Part shown: in pieces, positions 6,988 to 12,267 of the stretch
Layout of the letters: each line of letters opens with the position of its first letter
Numbering within the stretch: the stretch's first letter is position 1
Assembly (NCBI GenBank): GCA_012961745.1
Contig: DTYT01000193.1
Location: forward strand, 1 to 12,267
From: Kiritimatiellia bacterium
GTDB taxonomy: Bacteria > Verrucomicrobiota > Kiritimatiellia > B70-G9
Length of the DNA stretch: 12,267 nt
Direction: 5' to 3'
The notes under the pieces: generated by a model
Database searches by the model: none
What the model saw: the letters and a program-made list of their open reading frames with translations, nothing else
What the model was told of the DNA's origin: nothing
Made by a program: the position numbers and the translations under genes

Positions 6988-8127
6988 TTACCGCCGGGGT
7001 GGAGCGGTGGACTCCCTGACAACCAGCCTGGGGGGAATAAGTGTAGTCGTGGGGGGGTGGGAAGGATTGGATATCCGCTGCGCTATTCTTTGCACGGCGA
7101 TGCTTCCCATGAGCCCCTTGTCGACGCGGATAGTTGTCAGGGGCGGTTGAGTGGCAGTGGCCCAGGATGTATCGTCGAAGCCGACGATGGAAATGTTGTC
7201 GGGGACTTTGAGCGAGCTTTCGGTATATACCGCCTGGATCCCGCCAGCCGCCATCTCGTCGTTCATGAAGAAGACCGCGGTGGGCGGCTCTGCCATCTTT
7301 AATACCTTCCTCATGGCTTCATAGCCGCCTTCACGTTGAAAGTCTCCCGGGATTACGGTCATCTGGCTGTGAGGTATATCAAAATGATCCAATGCTTCGT
7401 ACACACCGCTGAGCCGCTCTTGAGACACGGGAAGGTCGGTTTCGCCGGTTACGACCGCGAATGTGCGGTGTCCCAAGCTGATCAGGTGTTCCATAGCCTG
7501 GTAGCCGCCAGCGCGGTTGTCGAGGACCACCGTGTCCACGGGGACCGAGCGCAACTGATAGTCCAGAAGGGCGGCCGGCGGACCCTGTTCGATCATCGTC
7601 GTCAGGGCGGTGGGATCGAATCCGCCCAGATAGATGGCGCCATCGAGGTTGGACTGCAGGACCATGTTGAGGATCTTGATCTGGGGCTCGACGTAGCGGA
7701 CCGGCAGAATAACCAGGCTTCCGTTCACACGGCTGAGCTCCGCGCGGATTCCCTCGATGATCTCCATGTGATAAAGACCCGTGTTCCCGGGCACCATGAC
7801 ATGCGAGATGAGGCCGATCGTCAGCAGTTGGCCCTCCCCACGCGGCCGGGCCGCTCGGCTGCGGCGTTCGGCTACGTAGGTCCCTTGGGCGGGAACCGAA
7901 TATATCAGGCCCCGGTTCGCGAGCTCGTTGAAAGCCCGGCGAACTGTTACCTTGTTGACCGCGTACTTGGCGGCGATTGTGTCCATGGACGGCAGGCGTT
8001 CGCCAGCCTGGTAATGGCCTTCCTCTATCTGCTTGGCGATGATGTCGGCCAGCTGGCGATAGAGAAAGCGGCGCTCCCGTTGCGCGCGCGAAAGATGCAT
8101 CCGGTCTTTATCCTGTGGCTTGTCCAT
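6988..8127 (-). CDS. GntR-type HTH / LacI-type sugar-sensing transcription regulator
   Basis: The 379-residue protein joins a GntR winged-helix DNA-binding domain (about residues 20-92) to a LacI/periplasmic-binding-protein-like ligand domain (about 105-375), the AraR-like architecture. The HTH shows FLYRQLADIIAKQI, AGERLPSMDTIAAKYAVNKVT and a GLIYSVPAQGTYV wing. The sensor shows NDEMAAGG and the ISIVGFDD signature followed by PPLTTIRVD, typical of LacI C-terminal domains. The effector is presumably a sugar, and regulators of this type are often repressors of sugar or polysaccharide genes. The ATG at 8127 is chosen because GGA lies 7 nt upstream. An ATG at 8133 is possible. The GTG at 8163 would fall at the predicted transcription start. 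It is divergent from the GH16 gene, its likely target, and converges on the SBBP gene with a 21-nt gap and no visible terminator. Confidence 0.92.
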   Translation of the reverse strand: MDKPQDKDRMHLSRAQRERRFLYRQLADIIAKQIEEGHYQAGERLPSMDTIAAKYAVNKVTVRRAFNELANRGLIYSVPAQGTYVAERRSRAARPRGEGQLLTIGLISHVMVPGNTGLYHMEIIEGIRAELSRVNGSLVILPVRYVEPQIKILNMVLQSNLDGAIYLGGFDPTALTTMIEQGPPAALLDYQLRSVPVDTVVLDNRAGGYQAMEHLISLGHRTFAVVTGETDLPVSQERLSGVYEALDHFDIPHSQMTVIPGDFQREGGYEAMRKVLKMAEPPTAVFFMNDEMAAGGIQAVYTESSLKVPDNISIVGFDDTSWATATQPPLTTIRVDKGLMGSIAVQRIAQRISNPSHPPTTTLIPPRLVVRESTAPPRR

Positions 8128-8168
8128 TTTCATTTCCGTTTGCCGTGGCAACCTGTATGACACCTAAA

Positions 8169-8197
8169 TGTATACTAGATTACCCGGGTCCTTGCAA
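8169..8197 (-). promoter_or_regulatory. Predicted promoter of the GntR-LacI regulator
   Basis: Read on the minus strand, TTGCAA (8197-8192), a 17-nt spacer and TATACA (8174-8169) make a good sigma70-like promoter. The predicted start is near 8162, which leaves about 35 nt of leader to the ATG at 8127. Its -35 box is the same palindromic hexamer as the -35 of the opposite promoter. Confidence 0.55.
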
Positions 8198-8198
8198 G
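8170..8198. promoter_or_regulatory. Cluster of three palindromes, candidate operator
   Basis: Three perfect palindromes lie in 29 bp: GTATAC (8170-8175), ACCCGGGT (8182-8189) and CTTGCAAG (8191-8198). They cover the -10 box, the spacer and the -35 box of the regulator promoter, and the last also covers the -35 box of the GH16 promoter. GTATAC fits the GT...AC core of GntR-family sites; ACCCGGGT has the CG-centred symmetry common for dimeric regulators. One protein bound here could block both promoters. Which palindrome is the true site cannot be read from sequence alone. Confidence 0.45.
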
Positions 8199-8219
8199 CG
8201 AAAAAATCATTGGTATGAG
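8192..8219 (+). promoter_or_regulatory. Predicted promoter of the GH16 gene
   Basis: TTGCAA (8192-8197) and TATGAG (8214-8219) are separated by 16 nt, with a TGG extension directly before the -10 box (extended -10 type) and an A-tract in the spacer. The predicted start is near 8226, giving a leader of about 119 nt before the GH16 ATG. The match is moderate, but the position opposite the regulator promoter supports it. Confidence 0.45.
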
Positions 8220-8222
8220 TCA

Positions 8223-8288
8223 GGGATAAGGTAACGCGGGGGAGTGCCGGGATCGCCCGGCGCACGATTATCCCTTCACGGGTGAGGG
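8223..8288 (+). other. Nested inverted repeats in the GH16 leader
   Basis: GGGATAA (8223-8229) is perfectly complementary to TTATCCC (8268-8274). Inside lies a second hairpin, GCCGGG (8246-8251) and CCCGGC (8256-8261) around an ATCG loop. The CCC at 8272-8274 could instead pair with GGG at 8286-8288 in a hairpin that includes TCA/TGA (8276-8278 with 8283-8285), so two folds compete. No T-run follows, so this is not a standard terminator. No known riboswitch class was recognised. The remaining leader (8289-8344) is G-rich and holds the GAGGTGG ribosome binding site. Confidence 0.4.
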
Positions 8289-8344
8289 CGGTGGTGTATG
8301 GTAGGGGGCAGCCGAGTAGAGCGCGCGGGGCGTGAGGTGGTTAC

Positions 8345-9754
8345 ATGGAGCCAAGGGGTACACACCAGCGGCATAGATGGGGCCCTTGCGGGTTCCTGGC
8401 GACGCTGGTGATAGCCGGATTTCTCGGTGCGCCGGACATTCAAGGGGCGGCATCGGAAAAGAAGGTCAGGTGGCGGCTGGTGTTCGAGGACCAATTTTCG
8501 GGGGCGGCGCTGGATCGGCGGCGATGGCGAATCGAGGATACCGCTCCCAATAAGAACAACGAGTTGGAATACTACGCACTGGACGAAGTGTTTGTCAGCA
8601 ACGGGTGCTTGGTTCTACGCAGTCGGCGCCGCGAGTACGGCGGGCGGGAGTTCACCTCGGGCCTGGTGGACACCCGGGGACGGGTAGAAGTGGCTTTCGG
8701 ACGGTTCGAAGTCCGTGCGCGGCTCCCCGGAGGGCAGGGTATCTGGCCGGCGATCTGGATGCTTCCGGCCGGTGGAGAATGGCCGCCGGAAATCGACATC
8801 GTCGAGTTGCTGGGCGACCGTCCGCGTACGGTACACATGACGGTACATTGGGGACACTGGCCCCGGGTACTCTCGGACGGTGGGCAGTACAGCGGTCCTG
8901 ATTTCACATCTGATTTTCACGTGTTCCGGCTGGATTGGCTGCCAGGGAAGGTGGTGTGGTATGTGGACGGGGTGCCGCGGTTCGAAAGTTCACAATTCGT
9001 GCCCCAGAGACCGATGTACCTGATAATCAACACGGCGGTGGGCGGTGACTGGCCGGGGGAACCGGATGATACGACGGCCTTTCCGGTCATGCACCTGGTG
9101 GATTATGTCAGGGTCTACATGCCCGAAGAGGCGGAGCGCAGCTATCTCATGCTGTCGGCGGCCAATGGATGGGTGGATGTCTCGCCTTTCCGGTTCGTCT
9201 TCTCAAAAGACGAGCGCGTCCGCCTGAAGGCCGTACCGGAGATAGGATATCGCTTCTGCGGCTGGAGTGGTGATCTGGCGGGCGGGGAGAATCCGGCGAC
9301 CGTCGGCATGCAAAGCAACCGGGTGATCCGGGCCCGGTTCGAGAAAGATCCCCAGGGACCGATCCTCCTTTCCCGGGGGGCGAAAGTGAGGGCCTCTTCC
9401 GTCGAAGCCGAGGGTCTGGAAAGTAGGAATGCGGTGGACGGGGATCTGCAAACCCGATGGTCCTCATCCTTCTCGGATCGGCAGTGGATCATCGTGGATC
9501 TGGGCCGGGTACGCCGGGTTTCCGATCTGAAGCTGGTTTGGGAGAGAGCCCATGCCGACTGCTATGAGATCCTGGCGTCTGTGGACGGGAAGCAGTGGCG
9601 TCGGATCCGACGGGTAGTGGGGAGTAGAGGCGGCACGGAACGGTTTCGCAATCTCGACCAGAGGGCTCGTTTCATCAAGTTGAGTTGCTTCAAGCGGGCC
9701 ACGCAGTGGGGCTATTCGCTCTGGGAGTTGGGAATCTACGGAAAGCCGGAGTGA
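8345..9754 (+). CDS. Secreted GH16 beta-glucanase (laminarinase-like) with InlB-like and F5/8C domains
   Basis: This 469-residue exported glycoside hydrolase has a signal peptide (about 1-36, core GFLATLVIAGFLG) and a GH16 catalytic domain (about 44-260). The catalytic motif EIDIVE gives Glu149, Asp151 and Glu154; the ExDxxE spacing marks the beta-bulge branch of GH16. GIWPAIWMLP and NTAVGGDWPG ending in VDYVRVY resemble GH16_3 laminarinases, so a beta-1,3-glucan is the best substrate guess; agarase-like activity is not excluded. Residues 262-335 form an InlB B-repeat-like beta domain (WSGDLAGGENPA), and 340-469 an F5/8-type C (discoidin) domain with AVDGDLQTRWSS, probably binding glycan. GAGGTGG (8334-8340) precedes the ATG. 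It is divergent from the GntR-LacI regulator, which probably controls it. No transporter or other hydrolase is in view. Confidence 0.93.
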   Translation: MEPRGTHQRHRWGPCGFLATLVIAGFLGAPDIQGAASEKKVRWRLVFEDQFSGAALDRRRWRIEDTAPNKNNELEYYALDEVFVSNGCLVLRSRRREYGGREFTSGLVDTRGRVEVAFGRFEVRARLPGGQGIWPAIWMLPAGGEWPPEIDIVELLGDRPRTVHMTVHWGHWPRVLSDGGQYSGPDFTSDFHVFRLDWLPGKVVWYVDGVPRFESSQFVPQRPMYLIINTAVGGDWPGEPDDTTAFPVMHLVDYVRVYMPEEAERSYLMLSAANGWVDVSPFRFVFSKDERVRLKAVPEIGYRFCGWSGDLAGGENPATVGMQSNRVIRARFEKDPQGPILLSRGAKVRASSVEAEGLESRNAVDGDLQTRWSSSFSDRQWIIVDLGRVRRVSDLKLVWERAHADCYEILASVDGKQWRRIRRVVGSRGGTERFRNLDQRARFIKLSCFKRATQWGYSLWELGIYGKPE

Positions 9755-9796
9755 TGGGCTCGAACGTGCGTCGTGCGGGGAGAACTGACTTTCTGC

Positions 9797-9826
9797 TTGG
9801 ATGGATTCGGCGACGTGTGCTACTTT
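9797..9826 (+). promoter_or_regulatory. Candidate extended -10 promoter for lptD
   Basis: TTGGAT (9797-9802) and TACTTT (9821-9826) are separated by 18 nt, with TGC directly before the -10 box. The start would be near 9833, giving a leader of about 22 nt before the ATG at 9855. It lies in the 100-nt gap after the GH16 gene, which has no visible terminator. Confidence 0.4.
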
Positions 9827-9854
9827 GCGCCCGGATCGAGATCTGGACGTCCCC

Positions 9855-12068
9855 ATGTCGCCGAGTCGAATAGGTCTTGCAGGAGGATTCCGGGTTCTGC
9901 TGGCGCTTGCCGTGGTGGGTTGTCCCCTGAGCTTTCCGGTGCCCCTGTGGGCGGAATCCCCCCACCGGACCGGGACCGCGGCGACAGTGGGAGAGGTGGA
10001 AATACGTGCCGACCGGCTGGAATACGAAGCCGGACGCGACCTGCTGGTGGGTATTGGCAACGTTGTCGTACGGAAGGGAAACGAGGAGCTTCGGGCCGAT
10101 TGCATATCAGTCAATACTCGAACCCATGATGCCTATGCGACCGGCAACGTGGTGTTCCAGAGGGGGCGAAGTATTTGGCGGGGCGAAGAGCTCTCTTACA
10201 ATTTCAAGACCGGCATCGGCGATTTCGGAGCTTTCAATGCCTACGTGGAGCCTTATTATATCCGCGCCGCCGACTCCCAGCGCGTTTCACCCGAGGAATA
10301 TGTACTCACGGATGTGATAATAACCACTTGTGAGAGCGAGCGGCCGGATTTCTTCATACGGGCGTCATCTGCGCGGATATTCGGTGAAGAGCGATTGCGG
10401 GCGCGGAATGTGGTGGTGTTTCTGGGGCCGATCCCCATTCTTTACCTGCCCCTGTGGAGCCAGAAGTTGCACCGGGAGAAGACCAACCTGGACGTAGTGC
10501 CCGGCTATTCCAGTAAGATGGGTTATTTCGTTCTTACCGCCTACAATTACCGCCTGAGTCCTTCCGTGCGGGGGGCGACCCGTCTGGACTACCGCTCGCG
10601 TCGCGGTGTGGGGGTCGGGCAGGATCTATGGTGGCAGAGCGCAACCGGGGGATGGTCGGGCAAGTTGCAGGCTTACCATACGAGCGATGACAAGCCTTAC
10701 GAGAACGACGAGCAGGAAGAGGAAGATCTCGGTTTGGTAGACTCCAGCAGGTACCGGATCAAGCTGGAACATCGGCATCAGCTCACGCCCCGGGATTATG
10801 TTGTCGTTGAGGGACATTATCTCAGCGATCCGGACGTGCTGGAAGATTTCTTCAATAAGGAATTCAGGCATACCCGTCAGCCGGAGAATCGGGTGACGAT
10901 CCGTCACCGGGGGGACTACTTCACCGCCGGATTGCAGCTCAATGCACGGCTGAACGATTTCTACGAGAACGTGGATCGATTGCCGGAAGTGACGGTTGAT
11001 ATCCCGCAACAGGTGATCCCGGGCACTCCCTTCTATCTGCAGGCGGAGAATTCGGTGGCCTACCTGCGCAAGGTCCACCCGGACTATTCGGACCGGTCCG
11101 ACTACGACGCGTTGCGTGCGGATTCCCACCCGGTGATCAGCTATCCCACGAGACACTTCGGCTTTCTGAACGTGATACCGGAAATAGGCGGCCGCTTGAC
11201 ATGGTACTCCGCTTCCCGTCAGGAGCGGTCCGTGACCAACCCGGTGGCGGTGACGACGACGAACGTGGAGGGGGGTGTCACCAGCGTGGTGGAATCGGTC
11301 AGCAATCAGGTGGATACGGTCGTTGAGGACGCCGGGGCCGTGACCCGAACCATGATCGAGCTCGGCTTGGAGGCGTCCTTCAAGGCATTCCGGGAATTGG
11401 TCCCGCCGGCCCGCAGTGCGGGGGGATTGCGTCACGTGGCGGAGCCCTACACCCGTTATACCTATGTTCCGGAGCCCAGTGTGACAGAAGATGAGCTGTA
11501 TCAGTTTGACCGGATAGACCGGTTGGGCAAGGAGCATCATCTGCGCCTCGGGATGCGCAACAAGTTGCAGACCAAGCGGTGGGGACGGATTGAGGACCTC
11601 ATAGACGCGGACGTGAGCGTGCTTTACCGGATTGAGAAGGAGAGAGACCAGGATTCCCTGGGGCCCTTGGATTTCGCAGTGGAGCTTTCACCCGCGAGAT
11701 GGTTCTTCTGCGATTTCGACGGCCGCTACGACCTGAACGACTCCGAGTTGGACCGGCTGAATCTCAGCGCTACGATGCGGCATGTCTGGGTAGGTGATGC
11801 CGGGGTGGAATACGTATACCGGCGGGACCGCCGCAATCTGCTGGGTGCCAGCGTAAACCTTTTTCCCCGAGCGGACTGGAGCCTTTCCACGTACTGGCGG
11901 TACGACTTCGATGACCAGCGCCTCGAAGAGCAGTCGTATTACATCCAGCACAAGACCGAATGCCTGGGCTTGGGCATCGGGTACGAGGGCCGGGGGGACG
12001 AATGGACCATCTGGGCGCGGATCTGGCTGCTGGCTTTCCCCGAAAGCATTATCGAGCTCGGGCGGTGA
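9855..12068 (+). CDS. lptD: LPS-assembly outer-membrane protein LptD
   Basis: LptD is the beta-barrel that, with lipoprotein LptE, inserts LPS into the outer leaflet of the outer membrane. The 737-residue product has a signal peptide (about 1-33, ending LWA). An LptA/OstA-like periplasmic jellyroll follows (about 45-200: VEIRADRLEYEAG, GNVVVRKG, ATGNVVFQRG, then VIITTCESERPDFFIRASSA and PIPILYLPLW), then a long beta-barrel to the C-terminus. The mature part has four cysteines, Cys83, Cys159, Cys619 and Cys703, a two-plus-two layout like disulfide-linked LptD. The C-terminal pair is not adjacent, unlike E. coli. The ATG at 9855 is preferred over 9801 because it starts directly at the signal peptide and lies after the predicted promoter. 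A Val/Thr/Asn-rich stretch at about 460-500 is probably a surface loop. An epimerase gene follows after 19 nt. Confidence 0.93.
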   Translation: MSPSRIGLAGGFRVLLALAVVGCPLSFPVPLWAESPHRTGTAATVGEVEIRADRLEYEAGRDLLVGIGNVVVRKGNEELRADCISVNTRTHDAYATGNVVFQRGRSIWRGEELSYNFKTGIGDFGAFNAYVEPYYIRAADSQRVSPEEYVLTDVIITTCESERPDFFIRASSARIFGEERLRARNVVVFLGPIPILYLPLWSQKLHREKTNLDVVPGYSSKMGYFVLTAYNYRLSPSVRGATRLDYRSRRGVGVGQDLWWQSATGGWSGKLQAYHTSDDKPYENDEQEEEDLGLVDSSRYRIKLEHRHQLTPRDYVVVEGHYLSDPDVLEDFFNKEFRHTRQPENRVTIRHRGDYFTAGLQLNARLNDFYENVDRLPEVTVDIPQQVIPGTPFYLQAENSVAYLRKVHPDYSDRSDYDALRADSHPVISYPTRHFGFLNVIPEIGGRLTWYSASRQERSVTNPVAVTTTNVEGGVTSVVESVSNQVDTVVEDAGAVTRTMIELGLEASFKAFRELVPPARSAGGLRHVAEPYTRYTYVPEPSVTEDELYQFDRIDRLGKEHHLRLGMRNKLQTKRWGRIEDLIDADVSVLYRIEKERDQDSLGPLDFAVELSPARWFFCDFDGRYDLNDSELDRLNLSATMRHVWVGDAGVEYVYRRDRRNLLGASVNLFPRADWSLSTYWRYDFDDQRLEEQSYYIQHKTECLGLGIGYEGRGDEWTIWARIWLLAFPESIIELGR

Positions 12069-12087
12069 CAGTCCGACATGATGCAGC

Positions 12088-12267
12088 ATGACTTCTCGCG
12101 CGCAAGAAAACTGCCTGGTAACCGGCGGGGCGGGTTTTATCGGCTCGCATCTGGTGGAGGGCCTGCTTCAACGCGGCTGGAGCGTGAGAGTCCTTGATAA
12201 TCTCAGCTCCGGGAATCTCGAGAACCTCCGGAACATGCTGGGTGAAATCGATTTCGTCGAGGGGGAT
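12088..12267 (+). CDS. NAD-dependent sugar-nucleotide epimerase/dehydratase, 3'-truncated
   Basis: Only the first 60 residues are in the window. They start with a Rossmann fold of the extended short-chain dehydrogenase family: the LVTGGAGFIGSHL motif at residues 10-22 binds NAD(P), and VRVLDNLSSG at 35-44 carries the acidic end of beta-2 and the NLSSG loop typical of UDP-glucose / UDP-N-acetylglucosamine 4-epimerases and related enzymes. The reaction class is fairly sure (sugar-nucleotide modification), but the exact substrate cannot be told because the YxxxK site lies beyond the edge. The ATG at 12088 is in frame with the motif; the ATGs at 12078 and 12081 are in another frame. No strong ribosome binding site is visible, and the gene lies 19 nt after lptD, so it is probably cotranscribed and may serve envelope polysaccharide synthesis. 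Confidence 0.9.
   Translation, partial: MTSRAQENCLVTGGAGFIGSHLVEGLLQRGWSVRVLDNLSSGNLENLRNMLGEIDFVEGD

Noticed and set aside
7336..8160. Plus-strand open frame (274 codons) opposite the regulator
   Set aside because: It is the complement of a well-defined GntR-LacI protein and shows no family signature.
8223..8274. tRNA-like element suggested by the 7-bp outer stem
   Set aside because: It spans only 52 nt and lacks an anticodon arm, a T arm and the conserved tRNA bases.
8280..8332. G-rich tract in the GH16 leader as a G-quadruplex
   Set aside because: Only a few runs of three or more G occur, with long uneven loops, so it is not convincing beyond high GC content.
9909..9926. Lipobox-like VVGC (residues 20-23) in the LptD signal peptide
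   Set aside because: LptD is a barrel, not a lipoprotein; the hydrophobic core continues to a better signal peptidase I site after LWA.
10626..11540. Long antisense open frame (304 codons) opposite lptD
   Set aside because: No domain or ribosome binding site; the plus-strand LptD reading is clear.

Overview
The window is GC-rich bacterial chromosome with dense, ordinary-looking gene packing. Two partial genes sit at the edges, nine complete genes lie between, and no stretch without a gene reaches 300 bases. The organism is a Gram-negative with an LPS-type outer membrane, because it carries lptD. Several features together fit the PVC superphylum, most likely Kiritimatiellota or a neighbouring Verrucomicrobia-like lineage: a fused SecDF, an SBBP-repeat surface protein with a short C-terminal tail domain, a GntR-LacI hybrid regulator next to a secreted polysaccharidase, and a small TPR protein paired with a macro-domain gene. 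That assignment is inference from gene content. No marker gene here proves it.

Layout. (1) Bases 1-3400, plus strand: the 3' part of secDF (protein export), rpmB (ribosomal protein L28) with its own plausible promoter, and gltA (type II citrate synthase). (2) Bases 3355-4935: a minus-strand Mut7-C RNase-family protein whose 3' end overlaps the gltA 3' end by 46 nt. It is divergent from a two-gene plus-strand unit, a TPR protein and a macro-domain ADP-ribosyl hydrolase overlapping by 8 nt. (3) Bases 4972-6966: a secreted seven-unit SBBP beta-propeller protein. (4) Bases 6988-9754: a minus-strand GntR-LacI-type sugar regulator, a compact divergent control region with palindromes and a potentially structured leader, and a secreted three-domain GH16 beta-glucanase-like enzyme. 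(5) Bases 9855-12267: lptD (LPS assembly) followed closely by the start of an NAD-dependent sugar-nucleotide epimerase.

How the parts relate. The regulator and GH16 gene form a likely self-contained polysaccharide-use module, with the regulator sensing a sugar and controlling both divergent promoters. lptD and the epimerase fit a shared envelope-polysaccharide theme. secDF, rpmB and gltA are housekeeping. The Mut7-C / TPR / macro cluster joins a predicted RNase to a predicted ADP-ribosyl hydrolase and is the least explained association.

The two places most worth a second look are the regulator-GH16 intergenic region (about 8162-8290) and the Mut7-C / TPR-macro cluster. I did not find a clear, wholly new multi-gene system, a CRISPR array, a mobile element, or any rRNA or tRNA gene.
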